Source: an uncultured Dehalococcoidia bacterium (GTDB lineage: Bacteria > Chloroflexota > Dehalococcoidia > Lucifugimonadales > UBA3495). Taken from it: a DNA stretch of 64,000 bases. The stretch is from NCBI GenBank assembly GCA_951812535.1, contig CATOSK010000001.1:124001-188000 (forward strand), written 5' to 3'. Made by a program: the position numbers and the translations under genes. Numbering within the stretch: the first letter of the stretch is position 1; each line of letters opens with the position of its first letter. A model generated the notes under the pieces. The model was not told where the DNA came from, made no database searches, and saw only the letters and a program-made list of their open reading frames with translations. Shown here piece by piece: positions 35,152 through 42,675 of the stretch.

Positions 35152-35946
35152 CTAGAGCACCGCCACGTCGGCGTCCCGCTGGTCGGTGATGAACATGTGG
35201 CCCGGCGCGTGGGTTATCATCAATGGCGGTTTGGAGTTCAAAGCGACGGCCTGGGGCGTCACGCCGCAGGCCCAGAACACCGGCTCCTCGCCCGGTCGGA
35301 CTTCCACCCCATCCCCGAAATCAGGACGGTCAATGTCGGATATTCCGATAGCCTCTGGGCTCCCGATGTGGACCGGGGCGCCGTGAGTGGCGGGGAACCG
35401 GGAAGTCACCTGCACCGCCCGCACGATCTGTTCCCGGGGTATCGGCCTCATGCTGACCACCATCGGGCCGGAAAAGGACCCGGCCGGCGTGGTCGGAATG
35501 TTGGTGATGTACATGGGCACGTTGCATCCCATCGTCTGGTGCCGCAGCTCAATCCCGGCATCCGTCATTGCCTGCTCGAAAGAGAAGCTGCACCCCAGCA
35601 GGAACGACACCAGGTCGTCGGTCCAGTGGTCCGCCAGCGATGGAACTTCCGCCGAGAATTGCCCCTCCGCGTAGATGCGGTACCCGGGAACGTCAGAGCG
35701 GATATCCGCTCCGGGAGCGGTCAGGACCGGCTCCACGCTGCCGGCTTCTATGACTTCCAGGAGAGGGCATGGCTTTGGGTTGCGCTGGCAGAACAGCAGG
35801 AAGTCGAATGCCAGGTCCTTGGGAAGAATTGCCAGGTTGGCCTGTACATGCCCGGGCGCAACTCCCGAAGTCACCCCCCGCCACGCACCGGTGCGGATCA
35901 GCTGTCGGACCTCGGCGGGTTTTTGGGGAAGCGCGGTGGCGGTCAT
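35152..35946 (-). CDS. DUF1445 / D-glutamate cyclase family putative hydro-lyase
   Basis: The 264-residue protein has the family blocks VRQLIRTGAWRGVTSGVAPG, HVQANLAILP, FLLFCQRNPKPCPLLEV, FLLGCSFSFEQAM, GCNVPMYITNIPT and PVFWACGVTPQAVAL. Related proteins are annotated as hydro-lyases and as the N-terminal half of D-glutamate cyclase. It is immediately upstream of the DUF4392 gene, and the two probably work together on D-glutamate from cell-wall turnover. The ATG at 35946 lacks a strong ribosome site. Confidence 0.85.
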   Translation of the reverse strand: MTATALPQKPAEVRQLIRTGAWRGVTSGVAPGHVQANLAILPKDLAFDFLLFCQRNPKPCPLLEVIEAGSVEPVLTAPGADIRSDVPGYRIYAEGQFSAEVPSLADHWTDDLVSFLLGCSFSFEQAMTDAGIELRHQTMGCNVPMYITNIPTTPAGSFSGPMVVSMRPIPREQIVRAVQVTSRFPATHGAPVHIGSPEAIGISDIDRPDFGDGVEVRPGEEPVFWACGVTPQAVALNSKPPLMITHAPGHMFITDQRDADVAVL

Positions 35947-36325
35947 GGCGTGCCCTCACTGGAGAATGCCGGTCCGGGCCATCATAGGTTGCCGCCTATG
36001 TGCCGTCAAATCATCCAAATCATCAATGTCAACCTGGATCCCTCCGGCATGACTCCCGGTGTGCCGTTACATACCCCCTCGTCCTATTCTCCCTTCTCAC
36101 TCGTCACATGTATGTTGCGCTTGGCTCTTGAATCTACCGAACCCACGCCGCCGCCGGTTGTGCATCCTCCAGAGCGGGGCCGGGCCAGCCCCGCCAAAGC
36201 CTGATGGGCCGGTGCTGCTGCCCAATCCGCCGGTCACGCCCTCGCACACCGTTGCTGCTTCGGGTGTAGAATACGCCTGCAAACAACCTCTGCCCTTTTC
36301 TGGGCATCGCTTACAGATCGGGAAC
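35947..36325. other. Intergenic region between divergent D-glutamate cyclase and RTX genes
   Basis: In 379 bp I see only a TAGAAT-like box near 36265 that could serve the RTX gene. An open frame runs through it into the RTX gene but is proline/arginine-rich, with no family resemblance. Confidence 0.35.
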
Positions 36326-37153
36326 ATGGTCGGGAAACCATCCAAATACACACTGTTCTTCGTGGGTGCTGCCGTGGCCCTCGCTTTGGTTGCAGCTTGC
36401 GCCATTCCCCGCGCCCATGCCCTCAACATGGAAACCCTGCCCTCCGGCGTGACCTCGGGGATACCCATTCCGCCAGGACAGTATCTGTGGGACCCCAGCG
36501 AGGACTCGTTCTGGTGTCTCGGGTACATGGCCACCATCATCGGCGGCCCCGGCGATGACATCCTCGAAGGCACCGACGGCCGCGACGTTATCCATGGCCG
36601 CGGCGGTAATGACACCCTCCACGGCATGGGCGGAGATGACCTGGTCTGCGGCGGCTCCGGGGATGACATGATGTTCGGCGGCGAGGGCAAGGACTTCATG
36701 CGCGGCCGCTCCGGCGACGACTTCATCCACGGCGGTCCCGGCCCGGACACGGTCCTCGCCGATCGCGGCAACGACGAAATCGTCGGCCATGACGGACGCG
36801 ACTTCCTCTCCGGCAGCTATGGGGATGACATAATCATCGGCGGAGATCTTCTCCTCAAGGACCATCAGAAACCCCGCCTGACCGGCCGGGATGTTCTCCT
36901 TGGCGGCGTGGGATCTGACATCATCATCGGCGATGACGGCGACGACGGAATCCTCGGTTTTGGGGCCTCGGACTTCATGGCTGGTCTCGGTGGGAACGAC
37001 ACCATCTATGGTTATTCCGGCAACGACCTCTTGGACGGCGGCGATGGAATCGACGAGTGCAAGGGCGGTACCGGCGAGGACACCGCTGCGGAATGCGAAA
37101 TCGAGGAAGCCGTCGAAAAACGGGAGGCAAGCCGCTTCCCCTTCCTCGACTGA
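36326..37153 (+). CDS. Small secreted RTX (calcium-binding nonapeptide repeat) protein
   Basis: I start at ATG 36326 because it gives a normal signal peptide: KPSKYTLFFVGAAVALALVA, then a cut likely after RAHA. The 275-residue protein is mainly GGxGxDxxx nonapeptide repeats (about residues 70-255): GGPGDDILEGTDGRDVIHG, GGNDTLHGMGGDD and GGSGDDMMFGGEGKD among them, interrupted by a non-repeat KDHQKPRLTGRD insert. Such repeats wind into a calcium-filled beta roll outside the cell. No adjoining type I exporter is seen, and the Sec signal suggests another route. The catalytic domain of RTX enzymes is absent. Confidence 0.8.
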   Translation: MVGKPSKYTLFFVGAAVALALVAACAIPRAHALNMETLPSGVTSGIPIPPGQYLWDPSEDSFWCLGYMATIIGGPGDDILEGTDGRDVIHGRGGNDTLHGMGGDDLVCGGSGDDMMFGGEGKDFMRGRSGDDFIHGGPGPDTVLADRGNDEIVGHDGRDFLSGSYGDDIIIGGDLLLKDHQKPRLTGRDVLLGGVGSDIIIGDDGDDGILGFGASDFMAGLGGNDTIYGYSGNDLLDGGDGIDECKGGTGEDTAAECEIEEAVEKREASRFPFLD

Positions 37154-37191
37154 ATCCCTGACTCGAACCATCACCCTGAGAGGTTCCCACT

Positions 37192-38082
37192 GTGCAACGA
37201 GACCTCATCGGCTACGGTCAGCATCCCCCCGTCGTTCATTGGCCCAACGGGGCCCGCGTCGCCGTCTCCATCGTCGTCAACTACGAGGAGGGCTCCGAAC
37301 GCTCCCTCCTCGACGGCGATGACTTCCACGAGACGAACAACGAGGTCCCGTCGCCGGTCCCGCCTGGAGACCGCGACCTCTTCAACGAGTCCTTTTTCGA
37401 ATACGGCAGCCGCGTCGGCGTTTGGCGTCTCCTGGACTTGTTCGACCGCCACAAGGTCAAGTCCACCTTCTACTGCTGCGCCCTCGCCCTGGAACGCAAC
37501 CCGGAGGTCGCCCGCGCCATCGTCGCCCGCGGACACGAGGTCTGCGGCCACGGCTACCGCTGGGAGGAATACCACTCGGCTGATGAGGATTACGAGCGGG
37601 ATTCCATCCGCAAGACCGTCCAGTCCCTGGAACGCACCACCGGCGTCTGTCCCACCGGGTGGTTCACCCGCTACGGCCCCAGCGTCAACACCCGCCGCCT
37701 CGTCGCCGAGGAGGGCGGGTTCGTCTACGACAGCATGGCCCTCAACGACGACCTTCCCTACTATGTCGCCGTCAATGAGCGTCCTTGGCTCGTTATCCCT
37801 TACAGCTTCGAAAACAACGACGCACGCTTCTGGCGCGGCGGGCTCGTCAGCATCGGAGACTTCTACGAATATCTCAAGGAAAGCTTCGATTGCCTCTATG
37901 AAGAGGGCGCCGCCCGCCCCAAGATGATGTCCATTGGTCTCCACTGCCGCATCACCGGCACCCCGGCCCGTTCCCGCGCCGTCGCCCGCTTCCTCGAATA
38001 CGCAACCGGCTTCGACGGCGTCTGGTTCGCCCGACGCGACCAGATCGCCAGCCATTGGCTCCAGAACCACCCAGCTCCTTAG
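37192..38082 (+). CDS. Polysaccharide deacetylase family protein (PuuE-like)
   Basis: The 296-residue protein has a NodB-like fold with SIVVNYEEGSERSLLDGD, KSTFYCCALALERNPEVAR and the metal motif HEVCGHGYRWEEYH. The Asp-Asp pair of classical deacetylases is replaced by an EEG motif, as in PuuE allantoinase-like members. Substrates in the group include peptidoglycan, chitin-type sugars and allantoin, and the sequence alone does not choose. GTG 37192 is the start, 38 bp after the RTX gene, with an AGAGG site. Confidence 0.82.
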   Translation: MQRDLIGYGQHPPVVHWPNGARVAVSIVVNYEEGSERSLLDGDDFHETNNEVPSPVPPGDRDLFNESFFEYGSRVGVWRLLDLFDRHKVKSTFYCCALALERNPEVARAIVARGHEVCGHGYRWEEYHSADEDYERDSIRKTVQSLERTTGVCPTGWFTRYGPSVNTRRLVAEEGGFVYDSMALNDDLPYYVAVNERPWLVIPYSFENNDARFWRGGLVSIGDFYEYLKESFDCLYEEGAARPKMMSIGLHCRITGTPARSRAVARFLEYATGFDGVWFARRDQIASHWLQNHPAP

Positions 38083-38412
38083 GCCCCACGCCCTCCAGAG
38101 GGGCTCCATCCCGAATCACCGAGCCCAACTTCATCGTCTTCCGTCCCGCCAGGCGCGGGAATCCCGGAGCCTCATCTCCCCAGCCATCCCCCGGTCGGTC
38201 CGCCTACTGACACTCGGCCCTTTCGCAACCCGCCCGGCATCCGTTACTATGCTTGTATGAGTCCCCCACCCTCTCGACCTCCAGGGACAATCGACCGGAC
38301 AGCAGGCGGCTGCCACCCTGGATTATGGCGAAACTCTATCCGGTCAAGTGCCCTTTGGGTCTCTCTCCCATCTGTATACCTCAACGGCCGTCGGCCATCG
38401 ACCCAACATTGC

Positions 38413-38456
38413 GACACTTTGACACAAAATGACACAATTTGGGACTAGAATGGCAC
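38413..38456 (-). repeat. Phased GTGTC/GTCCC motif array
   Basis: Read on the minus strand, GTGCC (38456), GTCCC (38445), GTGTC (38435), GTGTC (38425) and GTGTC (38417) occur with spacings of 11, 10, 10 and 8 bp. The pattern is related to the array at 17443. It could be tandem binding sites of a regulator, or the terminal region of a vanished insertion sequence. Confidence 0.5.
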
Positions 38457-38596
38457 ACCAATGATCCACCGGCAAGACCAATTGGCCAACCACTTGGGAA
38501 TTTCACGCTCAAAAAGCGGGGTTATGCTCCAAATGGCACAAGTGTTGAATGTTTGGGAACCTGCATTCGGCACCCTGTAAGGTTTGACCCCTTGGG

Positions 38597-38602
38597 TATA
38601 AT
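38597..38602 (+). promoter_or_regulatory. TATAAT -10 box for the UGSC operon
   Basis: Perfect TATAAT after TTGGG, 54 bp before the start codon. TTGACC at 38584 is only 7 bp upstream and cannot be a normal -35 element. Confidence 0.5.
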
Positions 38603-38655
38603 TCCCGAAAGTTCCATCTGAATTCGGCGGCCCGTCGCCGCCCCGGAGGCCTCCC

Positions 38656-39204
38656 ATGACCCTCACCGCCGTCGAACCCGCCGTCAAGCGAGTCACCTAT
38701 CTCGACCCCACCGGCCACGTCTACACCGAGGAACGGCACATGTCGGGCCGTCTCTCCACCGTCCGCGGCTCCGTAGCGGCCCTCCTGGATAACGGAAACG
38801 ACACCTCCAACTTCTTCTTCCAGGGACTCGCCGAGGTCCTTCAGGAAGAATACGGCGTCGGTAAGGTCATCCTCGAGACCAAGTTCACCTCCACAAAGCC
38901 CGCCGACCCAGACACCATCAAAGGCATGTCCAACGCCGCCGACTTCATGGTGGCCGGCGTCTGCCTTTGAGGGTCCTGCACGTCGGGCAGTATGCTCGAC
39001 GGGATTCGCTTCGAGGAGACCGGCAAGCCCGCCGTGGTCGTCGCCACTGCCGGATTCGTCCGACTCGCCAACTCCATCAAGAACTCGCTGAAGTTGGAAG
39101 ACCTGCCCCTCGTCGTCGTCACCCATCCCCTCGGCGACCCGGAAACCGCCCAGGCCAAGGCCCGCGAGGCCGCCGCCGAAATCGTTCAGGCCGTATTGGG
39201 ATAG
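38656..39204 (+). CDS. UGSC-family selenoprotein, TGA at 38968-38970 read as selenocysteine
   Basis: Two open stretches in the same frame, 38656-38967 and 38971-39204, are joined by a single TGA. Read through, the product is 182 residues with the motif C-L-U-G-S-C at the TGA (U105), followed by TSGSMLDGIRFEETGKP, AVVVATAGFVRLAN and PLVVVTHPLGDPETAQ. This is the defining layout of UGSC-family (seleno)proteins, where other members carry Cys or Sec at the first position. A hairpin just after the TGA fits a SECIS. Sec and Cys108 would make a redox pair. The reaction is unknown. A partner gene follows by 23 bp. Confidence 0.85.
38981..39001 (+). promoter_or_regulatory. Bacterial SECIS element inside the UGSC gene
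   Basis: CGTCGGGC (38981-38988) pairs with GCTCGACG (38994-39001), eight pairs with one G-U, round the loop AGTAT. The stem begins 10 nt and the loop 18 nt after the TGA, and G is the second loop base. These agree with the known rules for bacterial SECIS hairpins that recruit SelB. Confidence 0.75.
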
Positions 39205-39227
39205 ACCCCGGTAGTCACGGAGGAAGC

Positions 39228-40313
39228 ATGGTCACCGGCAACGCCGCCGCACACCTTACCGGTTTGGACTCGGTACAGGGTGCCATCGACACCATCGAGC
39301 AGTACTACGAGAATGGCTGGACCGATGGCTTTCCCATCGTCCCGCCCACCGAGGATGCGGTCCACCGCATGATTGAGGCCAGCTGCCGCAACGCTCTTGA
39401 CGTTATCGGCGTCGTCCCGCCCCGTTACGGCGTCGCCACCATCGAGGCTGTTGCCGTCAACGCCGTCATGGCTGGCTGCAAGCCCGAGTACATGCCCGTC
39501 ATCGTCACCGCCGTCGAGGCCCTTTTGGACGAGCGCTTCGACCTTCATGGCCTCCAGGCTACCAGCGACCCTGCCGCCCCCATGGTCATCGTCAGCGGCC
39601 CCGTCGTCCAGCAGATTGGAGTCAATCACGGCGCCAGCCTCTTCGGACCCGGGTACCGTGCCAACGCCACCATCGGACGCACCCTCCGCCTCATCATGAT
39701 CAACCTGGGCGGCGCCTACCCAGACTCCGGTGACAAGTCCACCCTCGGCTCCCCCGCCAAGTACTCCTATTGCGTCGGCGTCGACGTGGACACTCCCTGG
39801 GCGCCCGTCCACACCGAGTTCGGCTTTGCGCCCGAAGACAGTTGCGTCATGGTCTACGCCGCCGACGCGCCTCGTGGCAACAATCCCGGCGGCTCCGGCA
39901 GCATGGAGTTTCCCCTCTGGATCCTCGCCGACTCCATGTCCAACCTCAACCACAACATCATCCACGGAGGCCACGCCGTCGTCGTCATCAGCCCCCTCAT
40001 CGCCCACACCCTCCACCAGGAAGGTTGGACCAAGGATGAAGTGAAGTTCTATCTCTACGAGCGCGCCCGCGTTCCGGTAGAAAGGGTCCAGCGCTACAAG
40101 CAGCTTCGCTACGGACGCACCCAGGAAGCCGGCAACCCCTACTACTGGCCCAGTTGGCTCAACGTGGATGAACCCGGGATAACCGTCCCCGCCGTCCGCG
40201 ACCCCCGCAACTTCCTCGTCCTCGTCGCTGGTGACCCGGGACGCTCCCGGTCTGCCTACTGTCCGGCCCGCCCCTACAACCCGCCCGTCATGAAAAAGGT
40301 TGAAATGCCCTGA
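39228..40313 (+). CDS. Conserved partner of the UGSC selenoprotein, unknown function
   Basis: GGAGG lies 4 nt before ATG 39228. The 361-residue protein contains GWTDGFPIVPPTEDAVHRMI, VIGVVPPRYGVATIEAVAVN, AVMAGCKPEYMPVIVTAV, HLGLQ-type DLHGLQATSDPAAPMVIVSG and GPGYRANATIGRTLRLIMIN. I recall this as a conserved family without assigned function, often met beside UGSC genes, but cannot name an established domain. It has no signal peptide or clear membrane helix. Cysteines at CKPEY and SAYCPARP could be redox or metal ligands. Same strand and 23-bp spacing indicate one operon with the selenoprotein. Confidence 0.65.
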   Translation: MVTGNAAAHLTGLDSVQGAIDTIEQYYENGWTDGFPIVPPTEDAVHRMIEASCRNALDVIGVVPPRYGVATIEAVAVNAVMAGCKPEYMPVIVTAVEALLDERFDLHGLQATSDPAAPMVIVSGPVVQQIGVNHGASLFGPGYRANATIGRTLRLIMINLGGAYPDSGDKSTLGSPAKYSYCVGVDVDTPWAPVHTEFGFAPEDSCVMVYAADAPRGNNPGGSGSMEFPLWILADSMSNLNHNIIHGGHAVVVISPLIAHTLHQEGWTKDEVKFYLYERARVPVERVQRYKQLRYGRTQEAGNPYYWPSWLNVDEPGITVPAVRDPRNFLVLVAGDPGRSRSAYCPARPYNPPVMKKVEMP

Positions 40314-40331
40314 TCGGGCTTTCCCGGAACG

Positions 40332-41279
40332 CTATCCCCCTGTGACGCCCCCCACCTGTATCCCGGAAACATCCACGCCTGCTTCCGCCAGCAGGTTCCG
40401 GATGTGCAACTCCGTCTCCCGGTACGCTCCTTCCCCGATGTGATGGAATCGGATGGTCCCCTGCTCGTCTATCAGGAATTTGTGCGGCCACCACCGGTTC
40501 TGGTACGACCGCCACGTCTGGAATCCATTGTCCATCGCCACCGCCCATGTTACGTCCTGGTCCGCTACCGCCTGCCGGACATTCTCCTCTTTGCGTTCAA
40601 ACTGGAACTCTGGGGCGTGTACACCGACCACCACCAACCCGATCTCCCCGTACTTGTCGTGCCAGTCCCGGATGTAGGGCAGCGTCCGCTGGCAGTTGAT
40701 GCAGGAATACGTCCAGAAATCGATCAGCACCACTTTGCCTCGCAGTTCCTCCATCGTCAGCGGATCGCTGTTGATCCACTGCACAATTCCCCGGAATTCC
40801 GGTGCCTCGACATCGCCCGGAGGAGTGACGATCTCTGGCGTCAGCGGGAAGGGTTCCGGTGTAGGTTGTACCGGAGTTGGCTCGGGCGTAGGCGAAGGCT
40901 GCACCAGGGTTGATGCGCTTTCCTGCGTCGATACCGGAACGGGCTGGGTCGCCACGCTGGCAGGGGTAGGCTGGATAATCGGAGCGCTCCCCACCGTCGG
41001 GGCGATTGAAGAATCCACATGCTGGACCTCTACCGGATGCTCCGCCCCTTGCCCGCCTGTGGTTTGGGTCGAAGCCCGCCCAGTACCCATCGCAGGAGCC
41101 TCAACAGTCTCCGAGGCCCCCGGCACTCCGACCGTTGCTTGGTCGGCCGTCGCCGTGGGGCGATCCGCGGAAGGGGTGCTCGCCGGACTTGCGCACGCCA
41201 ACCCCGACAAGCCGCCAGCGGTCACGAATGTTAGGAAACTAGCAGCCGCCAGGCACCGCCGGAACACGTCAATAGTCAT
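40332..41279 (-). CDS. TlpA-like thiol-disulfide lipoprotein
   Basis: ATG 41279 gives a lipoprotein signal (FLTFVTAGGLSGLAC, Cys at about residue 29). A 120-residue Pro/Thr/Ser/Gln-rich linker follows, then a thioredoxin-fold domain with VVLIDFWTYSCINCQRTLPY (CxxC as CINC), GLVVVGVHAPEF and PHKFLIDEQGTIRFHHIGEG. The CINC redoxin resembles the DipZ/NHL-associated thioredoxin branch. It is tethered outside the membrane, where it should reduce or oxidise protein thiols. It converges on the UGSC partner gene 18 bp away and shares orientation with the flavin monooxygenase upstream. Confidence 0.85.
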   Translation of the reverse strand: MTIDVFRRCLAAASFLTFVTAGGLSGLACASPASTPSADRPTATADQATVGVPGASETVEAPAMGTGRASTQTTGGQGAEHPVEVQHVDSSIAPTVGSAPIIQPTPASVATQPVPVSTQESASTLVQPSPTPEPTPVQPTPEPFPLTPEIVTPPGDVEAPEFRGIVQWINSDPLTMEELRGKVVLIDFWTYSCINCQRTLPYIRDWHDKYGEIGLVVVGVHAPEFQFERKEENVRQAVADQDVTWAVAMDNGFQTWRSYQNRWWPHKFLIDEQGTIRFHHIGEGAYRETELHIRNLLAEAGVDVSGIQVGGVTGG

Positions 41280-41325
41280 ATCGTTGCGGAAAGATGTCCG
41301 GGGAAGCTGCCCCCGGCCATGCCTC

Positions 41326-42513
41326 CTAGTTGTCCGCCGGAACCGCCGCCTCCGCCGTTGCAAACTCCGGCATTACCTCCTTGGAGAACCACTCCAACTG
41401 CTCCAGGATCACGCTTTGCGGCGTGCCCACCGGTTGCCCCACGCTCACCCGGTCCAGTCCCGGATACTGGGCTTCCAGTTCCTTCAGCTTCTCGATGATT
41501 ACCTCCGGCGGCCCGCACAGGAACCCGCCCCGTTCCACAGCTCGCCCGATGGTTGGCAACCCGGCCGTCGGCGCCCGCTTCGGGTCTCCCATCGCTTCAA
41601 TCTGCTCGTCGGAAAGGCTCCGCACCAGCCGCAGGGGCCCGAACATTTTCAGATTCTCCTCGTAGTACTTCCCGGCTTCCTCGATCGCCTTCTCCTGTGT
41701 GTCCGCCAGCATGAAGTGATATCCTATGCTGAGGTTCTCCCCGGGAAGGGTATCCCGGCCCGCCCGGTGCTCCGCCTCGTTGTAGGCCATGATTACATCT
41801 TCAATCGCCCCGCCTTCCGCCACACCGCCTCCGATGATCCCCTTGATCCCGTGTTTGGCCATGAAGTCCAGCGCTCTCGGCGTCGCCCCCTGGATCGGCT
41901 GCCACGTCTCCACCGGCAGAGTCAGCGGCCGGGGGACGAGTGTAATCTCCTCCAGCTCATAACCACGGTACGGCACCCGCGGCGGCACCGTGTAGTGCTT
42001 CCCGTGGTGCGAGAAGGATCTCTCGTTGAACGACTTCAAGATCAGCTCCACCTGTTCTTCGAACAGGTCCCGGTTGCCCTGTTGGTCCAGCAGCGGCGAC
42101 CCGAAAGTTTCCACCTCCCGTGTGTGGTAACCCCGACCAACTCCGAATATCACCCGCCCCTTCGTCAGGATGTCCGCTGTCGCGAAGTCCTCTGCCAGTC
42201 GCAGCGGATGCCACATCGGAGCAATGTTGAACCCGCACCCGAAGTTGATCCGCTCCGTCAGGTGCGCCATGTGGGTGCTCAGCAGCAGGATATTTGGGAG
42301 GCACTCGTATCCCTCCGGCTGGAAATGGTGCTCCGCCATCCAGAAGGTGTCGTACCCGTTCCGGTCCATCACCTGCGCGATCGCTACCGTTTTGTCAAAG
42401 CATGTGGCCAGGTATTCGTCCGAGAACGAACGGTCATTGACCGGAATTCCTTCGTAGCCAACGTCTTCCATGTCAACGTGGCCCGCAAACAGGCTGTCAA
42501 ATTTAGTGATCAT
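41326..42513 (-). CDS. LLM-class flavin-dependent monooxygenase
   Basis: ATG 42513 has GGGGGG 6 nt upstream; the longer frame is not family-like. The 395-residue TIM barrel includes RNGYDTFWMAEHHFQPEGYE, CLPNILLLSTHMAHLTERI, WHPLRLAEDFATADILTKGR and VIFGVGRGYHTREVETFGSP, the classical long-chain luciferase-like pattern. It is a different subfamily from the genes at 20433 and 25825. A substrate cannot be predicted; no reductase adjoins. The lipoprotein gene follows by 46 bp. Confidence 0.87.
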   Translation of the reverse strand: MITKFDSLFAGHVDMEDVGYEGIPVNDRSFSDEYLATCFDKTVAIAQVMDRNGYDTFWMAEHHFQPEGYECLPNILLLSTHMAHLTERINFGCGFNIAPMWHPLRLAEDFATADILTKGRVIFGVGRGYHTREVETFGSPLLDQQGNRDLFEEQVELILKSFNERSFSHHGKHYTVPPRVPYRGYELEEITLVPRPLTLPVETWQPIQGATPRALDFMAKHGIKGIIGGGVAEGGAIEDVIMAYNEAEHRAGRDTLPGENLSIGYHFMLADTQEKAIEEAGKYYEENLKMFGPLRLVRSLSDEQIEAMGDPKRAPTAGLPTIGRAVERGGFLCGPPEVIIEKLKELEAQYPGLDRVSVGQPVGTPQSVILEQLEWFSKEVMPEFATAEAAVPADN

Positions 42514-42580
42514 AACCGTCCCCCCTTTTGTTGCCTCCGACTTTGACTCCCATTCTAGTTTCTCAATAACCCCTGTCAAC

Positions 42581-42608
42581 TTGGCGTACCCCCCGCCCTA
42601 TGTAGTAT
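42581..42608 (+). promoter_or_regulatory. Probable promoter for the PLP-enzyme pair
   Basis: TTGGCG (42581-42586), a 16-bp spacer and TAGTAT (42603-42608), 68 bp before the start of the first gene. Confidence 0.4.
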
Positions 42609-42675
42609 TCTTGGGAGACGAGTCCCGACCGGCCCAGGCCCGTAAAACCCCTTCAATAAAGGCGGTCCTCAAGCA

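Larger units (their letters stand above)
38083..38655. other. Intergenic region upstream of the UGSC selenoprotein gene
   Basis: This 573-bp region has no supported gene. It contains a GACAC/GGGAC motif array (38413-38456) and a TATAAT box (38597-38602). It is more A+T-rich from 38390 on. Confidence 0.5.

Noticed and set aside
38968-38970. TGA as a nonsense mutation making a pseudogene
   Set aside because: The position coincides exactly with the family's Sec/Cys site, the flanking reading frame is intact, and a SECIS-like hairpin follows at the right distance.
38967-39227. Upstream extension of the UGSC partner gene through the selenoprotein 3' half
   Set aside because: The extension is arginine-rich out-of-frame sequence; the ATG at 39228 has a GGAGG site and the family-like N-terminus follows it.
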